Of a stretch of 64,000 nt of DNA, positions 7,895-15,494 are shown piece after piece (the first letter of the stretch is position 1; each line of letters begins with the position of its first letter). The notes under the pieces are model-generated. The model was not told the DNA's origin and did no database searches. It saw only the letters and a program-made list of their open reading frames with translations. Source of the DNA: Streptomyces sp. NBC_00102. Its GTDB lineage: Bacteria; Actinomycetota; Actinomycetes; Streptomycetales; Streptomycetaceae. Where the stretch lies: NCBI RefSeq assembly GCF_026343115.1, contig NZ_JAPEMC010000001.1, positions 868,001 through 932,000 on the forward strand, read 5' to 3'. The translations under genes and the position numbers were made by a program.

Positions 7895-9739
7895 TCAGAC
7901 ACGGCCCGGTACGGGGCGGTCGGAGAGGGCGCGCAGGAAGGTGAGTGCGGTACGGGCGGTGGCGTCGTTCTGGCCGAACGCGGGGCCTCCGGTGCGCGGC
8001 CGGGTGAAGGCGCCCGAGGCGCGTGCCGTGGTGAAGGGGCCCAGGGCGAAGCGGCGGGGGTGGGTGGTGCCGTCGCGGTCCAGTATCCGGCCGTCCTGCG
8101 GAGAGACCTGGAGGAGGCCGTTGTCGGTGACGGACGCCCCGTCCTCGTACAGTCCGCGCAGCAGCGGGCTGCTGGTGTGCCGCAGGGACGGGGACGGGAG
8201 GCGCGCCTCGACGAGCGCCCGGGCCTCGGTGCGCGCACCGGGGACGGTGGGGCTGCCGGCCCGGAAGACGCCCTGTTCCTCGTCGGTCTCGACGGTCATG
8301 TCGGCGCCGAGGAAGCGCACGACTCCGGCGCGGGAGAGCGCGAGCAGCTGTTCGAGCCGGGGGCCGGGCGGGCCGGAGGCGAGATAGCTGAAGAACCCGT
8401 GCCAGCTGTCGCCGGTGTCGCCGAGGGCTATCAACTGCACGTAGGCGGACAGGAGTCCGAAGAAGACGGCCAGATCGGGCGAGTACGTGGCATCTTGACG
8501 ACGTGTCAGGTCGGCCGTGATGTAGTCGCGCAGGGCGCCCTGGAGGGCGTCCTCGTCGGGGAGGGTGACGCCCTGGAGGGGGCGGTCGAGCACGTCCAGG
8601 TCGAGCCGGTCGGCCGGGTCGGGGACGGACCGGGCCACGAGTGCGGCGAGTTCGGGGCTGTCCGGCTCGGCGGCTTCGTAGCTTCCCCGGAATTCCTCCC
8701 AGGGGACGGTGGTGCGCTCGGGGTGCGCGGTGAAGAGCCGGTGGTAGTGGGCGTGGGCGAGTTCCCGCGCGATGAGCGGCCAGACGTCCCGGCGGAAGTC
8801 CAACGGGCCCGGCGCGGAGATGAGTTCCTTGATGCGTTCGGGGCCCAGATGGTGCGGCAGCGGCGGGCGCTCGCCTTCCCAGCCGTATCCGATCTTCGCG
8901 TGGTAGGGGACTCCGCGCCGGGACCCGACGTACAGGACGGGTTCGCGTCCGGACGGGTGGTAGACGCCGTTCTCGTGCCGTCCGCCGCGGCCTTCGGTGA
9001 GGAGCACCATCAGGTCCACGAAGGCCAGTCCGAAGCCCCGGACGATGACGGGCTCACCCGCGCGCAGTGCGCCGAGGTCGCTGTCGGCGGTGAAGTCGGG
9101 GGGCAGGTGGACCAGTCGGTTCCGGAGCGCGAAGGCGGACAACTCCTTTTGCTCGTCGTCCAGTTCGGCGTCCAGGTGACCGACCGTGAGGACGACGAGG
9201 TCGGCCACGAGGGGTTCGGTGCGCCCTTCCAGCCAGACCCGCTGCCGGCCGTCGCGCGGGCCGGTGACGCGCAGGGCCCGGGTGGGGTGCTCGTGCACGG
9301 TGATGCCGGCGGGCAGGGCGGCGGCGGACTCCTCGTAGAACCAGCGCAGATAGGTGCTCTGGAGCCGGCGGGTGGGGAAGTCCTGGCCGGTCAGGGCGTG
9401 TATCTCGGCGAGGACCGCGGGCTCGGCGTCGATGGTGATGCGGCCCGCTCCGACCTCCTTGGCCCAGGCGTCCAGGGCGGGCCCCGGTCGGACCGGACCC
9501 TCCTGGCGCACGGTGTCGTCGGTGAAGACGGTGACGTCCTCGGCCATGGAGTTCATCCAGAGCAACGGGGACTGGTCGTGGCGCCAGATGCGCCCGCCGC
9601 CGGCCGGGTGGGGGTCCACGAGGTGGATGTCCAGCCGCTCGCCCGCGTACAGCTCGGCGGCGTTGGCGGCGATGCGCTCGATCAGTCCGGTGCCGCGGGG
9701 TCCGGCGCCGATGACGACGAGGGTGGGTGCGGGGGTCAT
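7895..9739 (-). CDS. FAD/NAD(P)-binding protein (FAD_NAD_binding_9-like)
   Basis: A 614-residue flavoprotein. A dinucleotide-binding Rossmann motif lies at the N-terminus (VVIGAGPRGTGLIERI), followed by LLWMNSMAEDVTVF, a second GxG-containing stretch (GEPVIVRGFGLAFVDLMVLL) and a long alpha-helical C-terminal half. The family is found with ABC transporters and LLM monooxygenases, but its reaction is not firmly established. It could be a monooxygenase, or it could supply reduced flavin, since no separate flavin reductase is visible in the operon (inference). The ATG at 9739 overlaps the stop of the permease gene (ATGA), so transporter subunit and enzyme are translationally coupled. Confidence 0.85.
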   Translation of the reverse strand: MTPAPTLVVIGAGPRGTGLIERIAANAAELYAGERLDIHLVDPHPAGGGRIWRHDQSPLLWMNSMAEDVTVFTDDTVRQEGPVRPGPALDAWAKEVGAGRITIDAEPAVLAEIHALTGQDFPTRRLQSTYLRWFYEESAAALPAGITVHEHPTRALRVTGPRDGRQRVWLEGRTEPLVADLVVLTVGHLDAELDDEQKELSAFALRNRLVHLPPDFTADSDLGALRAGEPVIVRGFGLAFVDLMVLLTEGRGGRHENGVYHPSGREPVLYVGSRRGVPYHAKIGYGWEGERPPLPHHLGPERIKELISAPGPLDFRRDVWPLIARELAHAHYHRLFTAHPERTTVPWEEFRGSYEAAEPDSPELAALVARSVPDPADRLDLDVLDRPLQGVTLPDEDALQGALRDYITADLTRRQDATYSPDLAVFFGLLSAYVQLIALGDTGDSWHGFFSYLASGPPGPRLEQLLALSRAGVVRFLGADMTVETDEEQGVFRAGSPTVPGARTEARALVEARLPSPSLRHTSSPLLRGLYEDGASVTDNGLLQVSPQDGRILDRDGTTHPRRFALGPFTTARASGAFTRPRTGGPAFGQNDATARTALTFLRALSDRPVPGRV

Positions 9740-10632
9740 CGGGCGTCCGCCGTTCCGCGTGCGTAGTAGCGCTCGACGTAGTGCTGGCCGATGCTGAGGA
9801 GGGAGGTGACGACGACGTACCAGATGGTCGCGACCAGCAGCAACGGGATGATCTGGTAGGTGCGGTGGTACACGAGCTGCACGGAGTAGAGCAGGTCCTG
9901 CACGGCGATGATGCTGACGATCGAGGTGCCCTTGAGAGCGCCGATCAGCATGTTCCCGGCGGGCGGCACGATGGAGCGCATCGCCTGCGGCAGCACGATC
10001 CGGCGGAACCGGCGCCAGGGGCCGAGGCCCAGGGACTGCGCGGCCTCCAGCTGTCCGCGTTCCACGGAGAGGATGCCGCCGCGCACCACTTCGGCGGCGT
10101 ACGCGGCCTCGTGCAGGGTGAGTCCGACGACGGCTACGGTGACGGGGCCGAGCAGGTTCACGGTGTTCACCCCGAGGATCTCGGGGTAGAGCGCGCCGAT
10201 GTTGAACCAGAACAGCAGCTGGACCAGGATCGGGGTGGACCGGAACAGCCAGACGTAACCCCAACTGGTCGCTTGCAGAACGCGGTTGCCGGACAGTCGC
10301 ATCACCGCGAGCAGGGTTCCGAGGGCGAAGCCCAGGACCATCACGACGGCCGTCAGCCAGAGGGTCAGGCCGAGCCCGCGCAGTACCGAGTCGGTGGTGA
10401 AGTACTGCCCGACGACGTCCCATTGGAAGGCGTCGTTGCGTACCACGGAGACGAGGACGAGCCCGAGCAGGACGAGGACGACGGCGGCGGCCACCCACTG
10501 TCCGGCGCGGCGCACCGGAACGATGCGGGGCACGACGTCCGCGCCGGCGCTCCCGGGCTCGGGCGGGTTGGCCACGGATTTCGGGTCGGAGGAGAAGGAT
10601 GCGGAAGTGAGGGACTCTGTCTGGGCGGACAT
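9736..10632 (-). CDS. Amino-acid ABC transporter permease (HisM/GlnP type)
   Basis: A 298-residue inner membrane permease. A 40-residue cytoplasmic N-terminus precedes a first membrane segment at about 45-63 and four more in the transport core. The EAA loop that docks the ATPase reads EAAQSLGLGPWRRFRRIVLP and is well conserved. VWLFRSTPILVQLLFW is characteristic of the polar amino acid permeases (HisQ/HisM). Only one permease gene is present, so it probably forms a homodimer. It is the first gene of the minus-strand operon, divergent from the leader peptide and binding protein genes. Confidence 0.94.
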   Translation of the reverse strand: MSAQTESLTSASFSSDPKSVANPPEPGSAGADVVPRIVPVRRAGQWVAAAVVLVLLGLVLVSVVRNDAFQWDVVGQYFTTDSVLRGLGLTLWLTAVVMVLGFALGTLLAVMRLSGNRVLQATSWGYVWLFRSTPILVQLLFWFNIGALYPEILGVNTVNLLGPVTVAVVGLTLHEAAYAAEVVRGGILSVERGQLEAAQSLGLGPWRRFRRIVLPQAMRSIVPPAGNMLIGALKGTSIVSIIAVQDLLYSVQLVYHRTYQIIPLLLVATIWYVVVTSLLSIGQHYVERYYARGTADAR

Positions 10633-10723
10633 GCTGGGGCTCCGTGGATGCGGGATCGAACACGGGGCGCGGCTTCACAGCGAGCACGAGGCGGACCAGG
10701 CCCCTCAGCACCGGTCCGTCCCT

Positions 10724-10754
10724 GAGATAAGCGCCGTGCGCACTCCCCTGTCAA
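10724..10754 (-). promoter_or_regulatory. Possible promoter of the permease operon
   Basis: A perfect TTGACA lies on the minus strand at 10754-10749. With 18-19 nt spacing there is TTATCT/TATCTC at 10730-10724, a weak -10. Transcription would begin about 80-90 nt before the permease ATG at 10632. The spacing and -10 match are imperfect, so this is tentative. Confidence 0.4.
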
Positions 10755-10824
10755 GCCTGTCCACACTGTGAGCCGTGTCCGGACGGCAGTTGACGCACCA
10801 CCGGAAGCCTGTTCCACTGGGCGC

Positions 10825-10896
10825 ATGTATTCGCAGCAGTGGCTGGTCACCCGCTCCCACATCGACTTCGGTCGCGTGTGGTCCTGTTCCTGTTGA
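10825..10896 (+). CDS. Cys-containing leader peptide upstream of the binding protein gene
   Basis: A 23-codon frame, ATG at 10825 and TGA at 10894-10896, encodes a peptide with TRSHIDFGRVW in the middle and SCSC at the very end. The R-x-HIDxxRV core followed by a C-terminal Cys-rich tip is what I recall from the short 'putative leader peptides' of Streptomyces, found in front of sulfur-assimilation and sulfonate-uptake genes. Stalling at the two Cys codons when Cys-tRNA is scarce could control transcription of the downstream binding protein gene (inference). No strong Shine-Dalgarno is visible. It lies 281 bp before the next start. Confidence 0.7.
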   Translation: MYSQQWLVTRSHIDFGRVWSCSC

Positions 10897-11177
10897 GCTG
10901 ACGCCCTGCTTCCCTCCGCTCACTCGCGCCCTCGCGCGTCGTCGAGCGTTTCTCCCCGCGTGACGTCACCCGCACGAGAGCACCCTCCCCTCCCCTCGCA
11001 CCACTGACGACCTCCCGCTCCGCCCCGCACTGCCCCAGGGCCGTGTCGTCCGGCGGGGCCGGTCGGCATACCCCGGCACGTCCGCCACACCTCACACCAG
11101 CACACCGGTACGTCCGGCACGCCTCGGCGCGTCCGGCGCGTCCCGGCACGCCCCGACCACTCTGGAGCAGCCGCGCC
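10897..11177 (+). promoter_or_regulatory. C-rich, G-poor leader between the leader peptide and the binding protein gene
   Basis: This 281-bp stretch has no convincing gene. Its first ~140 nt are markedly C-rich and G-poor on the transcribed strand, the composition of a Rho-utilisation region. The second half has several overlapping CGGCACGTCCG-like repeats that could form alternative hairpins. I found no clear U-tract terminator. Together with the Cys leader peptide this may be a Rho-dependent attenuator, which is inference. Confidence 0.35.
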
Positions 11178-12110
11178 ATGCCTCGCACCCGGCACACCGT
11201 CACCTTCGCCCTGATCACCGCCGCCACCCTCGCGCTCGCCGGGTGCGGAACGGGCGAGCCCACCACGGCGCAGGCCGCCGGCACCGCCGCCGCGGACACC
11301 CCGAAGAACGACGTGGTGTCCGCGGTGAAGAAGGACGAGGCGGCGGCCGCCCTGCTGCCCGCGGACGTCCGCTCGGCGGGCACGCTGAGAATCGCCAGCG
11401 CCGCGGGAGCACCGCCAGGAGCCTTCTACGAGGCGGACGGCAAGACCCTGTCCGGAGCGGACATCGACTTCGCCGACGCGGTGGCCCGCAAGCTCGGCCT
11501 CAAGCTCCACCGGGAGGTGGCCTCCTTCGAGGCGATCCTGCCGGCGCTCGGCAGCGGCAAGTACGACCTGGGCACCGGCAACTTCGGCGTCACCGACGAA
11601 CGGCGCGCGACGATCGACTTCGTCACGTACATCAACGACGGCCAGGGCTTCGCCGTGCGCAAGGACAGCAAGCTGCAGGAGGTCAAGGACCTCACCCAGC
11701 TCTGCGGTCTGAAGGTCGCGACCGGGGCGGGGACGACCTTCGAGGTGACCCTGGAGAAGAACAAGGGGCTGTGCTCCGCGGCGGGCAAGAAGCCTTACAC
11801 CGTGCAGACCTTCGCCGATCCGACGTCCATCTGGATCGGGCTCCAGCAGGGCCGGATCGACGTGGTGATGTCGACCATCAACGGACTGCGTTACGCGGTG
11901 ACCCAGCAGAAGGACGTCCGCTTCCTCAACGAGTTCAAGCGGCTCGACGTCGGCTTCGCCTTCAAGAAGGGCACCCCGCTGGCCCCTGCCTTCCAGGCCG
12001 CGGTGAACAGCCTCAAGGAGGACGGCACCTACGACCGCATCCTGAAGAAGTGGGGCACCACCGACTCGTCGATCGAGACCTCGCAGATCTCGCCGCCCGA
12101 GATCAAGTGA
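11178..12110 (+). CDS. Amino-acid type ABC transporter substrate-binding lipoprotein
   Basis: A 310-residue extracellular solute-binding protein of family 3. The signal peptide ends in a lipobox LALAGC with the lipidated Cys at residue 23. The domain motifs follow: GTLRIASAAGAPPGAF, GADIDFADAVARKLGLKL, YDLGTGNFGVTDERR, then the GLKVATGAGTTFE and LQQGRIDVVMSTINGL lobes. ATG at 11178 is preceded by GGAG about 10 nt upstream. It would deliver the ligand to the divergently encoded permease and ATPase. The acidic and aromatic pocket fits an amino-acid-like ligand. A cysteine conjugate or other organosulfur amino acid is inferred from the leader peptide and monooxygenases. Confidence 0.93.
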   Translation: MPRTRHTVTFALITAATLALAGCGTGEPTTAQAAGTAAADTPKNDVVSAVKKDEAAAALLPADVRSAGTLRIASAAGAPPGAFYEADGKTLSGADIDFADAVARKLGLKLHREVASFEAILPALGSGKYDLGTGNFGVTDERRATIDFVTYINDGQGFAVRKDSKLQEVKDLTQLCGLKVATGAGTTFEVTLEKNKGLCSAAGKKPYTVQTFADPTSIWIGLQQGRIDVVMSTINGLRYAVTQQKDVRFLNEFKRLDVGFAFKKGTPLAPAFQAAVNSLKEDGTYDRILKKWGTTDSSIETSQISPPEIK

Positions 12111-12116
12111 GTCCGC

Positions 12117-12147
12117 GCGCCGCCGGCCGTCCGTACGCCGGCGGCGC
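12117..12147. terminator. Bidirectional terminator hairpin between convergent genes
   Basis: 12117-12127 (GCGCCGCCGGC) pairs perfectly with 12137-12147 across a 9-nt loop, between the stops of the binding protein and the DUF5685 gene. No T-tract, as is common in Streptomyces. Confidence 0.6.
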
Positions 12148-12156
12148 CGGGGCGGC

Positions 12157-13362
12157 TCAGCAGTCGCACCCGCAGTCGCAGTCGCAGCAGCCGCATCCGT
12201 CGCCGTCGCCGCACGTGGGGCAGTTCGAGCAGCAGTCGCAGCACTCGCAGCAGTCCCCGCAGTCCGCCTGGGAGCAGAGTCCCTCGCGGCGTTCCCGCGA
12301 CCAGGGGCCCTCGTAGCTGCCGCAGCACATCTGGCAGGTGCAGGCGAGTCCGGCCATGACGAAGCAGCCGGCGATGAGCCCGCGCCGGTCGCGGGGCGGC
12401 CTCGGGGGCTCGGGCGGCGGCGCCGCGGGCCCACCGGGGGCGTGCGGGTTGCCGGGGGCGTACGGGTTGCCGGGAGGCGGTCCGTACGCCCCCCGGTGCG
12501 CGCAGGAGTCGGTGGCGAAGGCGCGGTCCACCGCACGGCGAAGTTCGTGCACCAGCAGGACGTGCACCAGCCCGCTGTCGCTGAACTCCGCGTCGGCCAG
12601 CGCCAGACGGACCCCGCGCACGGCGTCGTCGCAGAGCCGTCGGGCCTCGGTGAGCGGGGTACCGGTGGCGGTGAGCGGGTTCCACGCACCCGCCTCCGCG
12701 TCGGCCCGCTGGTCCTCCACGGCGTCCAGCAGGTGTGCGAGGCGCCCGAAGAGCCGTCCCGCCTCGGCGAGCGGGGCCGCGTTGCCGGGCCGGCCGGCGA
12801 GGACCGCGGTGTGCGCGAAGGCTGCCGCGGTGGCCGTCTCGGTGGGCTCGGTGACAAAAAGCAGCGGGGTGCCCGTCACGGCCAGCGCCTCGATCCCGGC
12901 CTGCCGGTCCACCGCGTCCACCAGGACCGCGGTGTCGAAGCCGAGGGCCGCGCCGCCGCGGGCTCCCGCGCGGTCCCATCCCGCGGCGACCCGTCGGGCG
13001 GCGGCGGCGACCGGACGGTGTGCCAGCAGCCCGTCACGGTCGGCGACATGGTCGCGCACCTTGGCCGAGGCGAGCACGAGGGAGACGGCCGCGGCGAGCT
13101 TGGCTCCCTCGCCCCTGGCGACCGGTGCGGTCCGCATCGCGCGCAGCGGGCACGGTCCGGCGGTGCGCCTTCCGGCGGGGCCGGTGCCGGTCTGAGCCTC
13201 CGTCAGAACGGAGACGATCAGTCCGTCATAGTTCGTCACGATCCGTGCGAATTGCCCGTGATCGGAGCGGAGAGCGAGGCAGAGACCGCAGAGATGGGCC
13301 ATCCACTCGGTCTTGAGCCCTTCGCTCAGCCGGTGCGTACAAGGCCTGACGATTCCGAACAC
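12157..13362 (-). CDS. DUF5685 family protein with cysteine-packed C-terminus
   Basis: A 401-residue protein of unknown function. GTG at 13362 was chosen because a G-rich ribosome site (GGGGGGAA) precedes it and because FGIVRPCTHRL is the expected family start. The N-terminal region has Cys8 and a CGLC motif, then an alpha-helical body of about 300 residues, then a Pro-rich linker (roughly 305-330). The last ~70 residues contain 22 cysteines in CC and CxC pairs, ending DCDCGCDC. Such a tail could bind zinc, copper or another metal, or an Fe-S cluster. That is inference from composition only. The gene is convergent with the transporter gene. Confidence 0.8.
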   Translation of the reverse strand: MFGIVRPCTHRLSEGLKTEWMAHLCGLCLALRSDHGQFARIVTNYDGLIVSVLTEAQTGTGPAGRRTAGPCPLRAMRTAPVARGEGAKLAAAVSLVLASAKVRDHVADRDGLLAHRPVAAAARRVAAGWDRAGARGGAALGFDTAVLVDAVDRQAGIEALAVTGTPLLFVTEPTETATAAAFAHTAVLAGRPGNAAPLAEAGRLFGRLAHLLDAVEDQRADAEAGAWNPLTATGTPLTEARRLCDDAVRGVRLALADAEFSDSGLVHVLLVHELRRAVDRAFATDSCAHRGAYGPPPGNPYAPGNPHAPGGPAAPPPEPPRPPRDRRGLIAGCFVMAGLACTCQMCCGSYEGPWSRERREGLCSQADCGDCCECCDCCSNCPTCGDGDGCGCCDCDCGCDC

Positions 13363-13676
13363 GGACGTTCCCCCCGAGAACCTGAACGACGGAGCGGCGA
13401 CCCCTCGCACACCTCACGCGGCACCTATCGTACCGAGCCGGTCGTTCACCCGTACGTCCTCTACATCACCCGTACGGTCGGGAGCATCCTATTTTCTTCC
13501 TACAAGCCCTCTTATTCGGTCGGAACCCTGACGAACCGCCACATGTTCTGCATCAGTACCGTCACGAATCGCCTGCGCGCCGACTATCCACTTGGCGCGC
13601 TATCCGCATGATGGACGACCATAGGGATACGAAAGACATGCGGAACATCAGAGAACCGCGGTGAGAGGAGGCGTCC
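13363..13676. other. Divergent intergenic region between DUF5685 and sepF-like genes
   Basis: 314 bp with a clearly more AT-rich middle (about 13485-13560), as expected for two divergent promoters. I could not pick a convincing -35/-10 pair. GAGAGGAGGCGTCC directly before 13677 is the ribosome binding site of the downstream gene. Confidence 0.5.
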
Positions 13677-14120
13677 ATGGGATCGGTACGCAAGGCGAGC
13701 GCCTGGCTGGGCCTCGTGGAGGACAACGACGAGCGCTACTACGACGACGAGTACTCCGAAGGCGCCGAGACCGGTACGCACGGCCAGGCATGGGTGACCG
13801 ACCCCCGGGTGCAGGTCGCCTCCGAGGCCGCCGAGGAGCGGGAGCGCCGCATCGCCACGGTGACCCCGGACAGCTTCCGGGACGCGCGCACCATCGGCGA
13901 GCTCTTCCGGGAGGGCGTCCCGGTGATCCTGAACCTCACGGCCATGGACCCCGCCGACGCCAAGCGCGTGGTGGACTTCGCCGCCGGACTGATCTTCGGC
14001 CTGCGCGGTTCGATCGACCGGGTCGCCACCCGGGTCTTCCTGCTGACCCCGGCCCACACCCACGTGGTCAGCGGCGAAGCCTCCGGCCGCCGGACCGGCG
14101 GCTTCTTCAACCAGAGCTGA
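13677..14120 (+). CDS. SepF-like cell division protein
   Basis: A 147-residue SepF-family protein (DUF552). The N-terminus ([13 protein letters not shown]) is an amphipathic membrane-targeting helix, followed by an acidic YYDDEYSE linker. The globular domain starts near residue 60 with [20 protein letters not shown]. The core [23 protein letters not shown] and [15 protein letters not shown] strands are intact. A strong AGGAGG lies 7 nt upstream. SepF normally anchors FtsZ. Because the gene stands alone and not in the ftsZ cluster, it is probably one of the additional Streptomyces SepF-like paralogues (the SflA/SflB group) and not the main SepF. That distinction is inference from context. Confidence 0.88.
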   Translation: MGSVRKASAWLGLVEDNDERYYDDEYSEGAETGTHGQAWVTDPRVQVASEAAEERERRIATVTPDSFRDARTIGELFREGVPVILNLTAMDPADAKRVVDFAAGLIFGLRGSIDRVATRVFLLTPAHTHVVSGEASGRRTGGFFNQS

Positions 14121-14172
14121 GCAGGGCGCTCGCCACGACGCCCCGGACACCGGCCCGCACGGGCGGGCGGCC

Positions 14173-15390
14173 CTACCGGAAGGCGTCCAGGCCGGTGAGC
14201 GCCTTGCCCAGCACCAGCTGGTGCATCTCGACGGTGCCCTCGTAGGTGAGCACCGACTCCAGGTTCGTCGCATGCCGCATCACGGGGTACTCCAGCGAGA
14301 TCCCGTTGGCACCGAGGATGGTGCGCGAGGTGCGGCAGATCTCGATCGCCTCCCGCACGTTGTTGAGTTTCCCGAAGCTGACCTGTTCCGGGCGGAGCGA
14401 GCCCGCGTCCATCCGCCGGCCCAGATGGTGGGCGAGCAGGATGCCCTTGTGGAGCTCCACCGCCATGTCCGCGAGCTTGGCCTGGGTGAGCTGGAAGCCT
14501 CCGATGGGCCGGCCGAACTGCTCCCGGGTCCGCGCGTAGTCGACCGCCGCCTCGAAGCTCGACCGCGCGGCGCCCATGGCGCCCCAGACGATCCCGTACC
14601 GCGCGTGGTTCAGACAGCCGAGCGGGCCGCGCAGCCCCGTCACGCCCGGCAGCACCGCGTCGGCGGGCAGCCGCACCCCGTCCAGCACCAGTTCGCTGGT
14701 GACCGACGCGCGCAGCGACCATTTGTGGGTGATCTCCGGTGCGGAGAATCCGGGGGTGTCGGTGGGGACGACGAATCCCCGGACGCCCCGGCCCGCGTCG
14801 CCCTCGTCGGTCTGCGCCCAGACGACGGCGACCCCGGCGACCGAGCCGTTGGTGATCCACATCTTGCGGCCGGTGAGGATCCAGTCGTCGCCGTCCCGCT
14901 TGGCGTGGGTGCGCATTCCGGCGGGGTCGGAGCCGTGGTCGGGCTCGGTCAGCCCGAAGCAGCCGATGACCTCGCCGGCCGCCATGGCGGGCAGCCACCT
15001 CAGCTTCTGCTCCTCGGAGCCGTACCGGTGGATCGCGTACATGGCGAGCGAGCCCTGTACGGAGACGAGCGAGCGGATGCCCGAGTCGGCGGCTTCCAGC
15101 TCCAGGCAGGTGAGGCCGTACTGGACGGCCGAGGCGCCGGCGCAGCCGTACCCCTTCAGGGACATCCCCAGCGCGCCGAGCGAACCGAGCTCGCGGGCCA
15201 GCTCGCGGACGACGGGCAGTTCGCCCTTCTCGTACCATTCGGCGACGTGCGGCAGCACCCGGTCGGCCGCCCAGGCGCGGACGGACGCGCGGATCGCGAG
15301 GTCCTCGGGGTCGAAGAGGTCGTCGATGCCGATCGGGTCGCCCGGGTCGAAAGGCGGCGGCTTCGGCCGCTCGTGCTCGGTGCTCTGCAT
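14173..15390 (-). CDS. Acyl-CoA dehydrogenase, glutaryl-CoA dehydrogenase-like
   Basis: A 405-residue FAD enzyme that desaturates an acyl-CoA, most like the glutaryl-CoA (GcdH) branch. The order is an N-terminal helical domain, then CFGLTEPDHGSDPAGM (FAD/substrate motif), WITNGSVAGVAVVWA, ARYGIVWGAMGAAR, and the C-terminal YEGTVEMHQLVLGKALTG with the expected catalytic Glu of the YEG motif. GGAGG lies 4 nt before the ATG. The gene is convergent with the sepF-like gene and downstream of an efflux pump. No other beta-oxidation genes are nearby, so the physiological substrate (lysine/tryptophan catabolism or another acyl-CoA) is open. Confidence 0.9.
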   Translation of the reverse strand: MQSTEHERPKPPPFDPGDPIGIDDLFDPEDLAIRASVRAWAADRVLPHVAEWYEKGELPVVRELARELGSLGALGMSLKGYGCAGASAVQYGLTCLELEAADSGIRSLVSVQGSLAMYAIHRYGSEEQKLRWLPAMAAGEVIGCFGLTEPDHGSDPAGMRTHAKRDGDDWILTGRKMWITNGSVAGVAVVWAQTDEGDAGRGVRGFVVPTDTPGFSAPEITHKWSLRASVTSELVLDGVRLPADAVLPGVTGLRGPLGCLNHARYGIVWGAMGAARSSFEAAVDYARTREQFGRPIGGFQLTQAKLADMAVELHKGILLAHHLGRRMDAGSLRPEQVSFGKLNNVREAIEICRTSRTILGANGISLEYPVMRHATNLESVLTYEGTVEMHQLVLGKALTGLDAFR

Positions 15391-15411
15391 GGTGCCTCCG
15401 GCGGCTCGCGC

Positions 15412-15456
15412 GGTGTCCGGAGGCCGGACCGGGTACGGGCACCGGCCCCGGACACC
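15412..15456 (-). terminator. Terminator hairpin downstream of the MFS gene
   Basis: 15412-15420 pairs with 15448-15456 and 15422-15427 with 15442-15447, a 15-bp stem with one bulged A. It lies between the efflux pump stop and the acyl-CoA dehydrogenase start. It could instead be a hairpin in the 5' leader of the dehydrogenase mRNA. Confidence 0.5.
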
Positions 15457-15494
15457 AGAAACTAGCAGTGGTAGTCAGCGGCCGACGCTACGGC

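Noticed and set aside
10920..12857. 645-codon frame on the minus strand
   Set aside because: It crosses two convergent real genes and a terminator, with composition typical of shadow frames.
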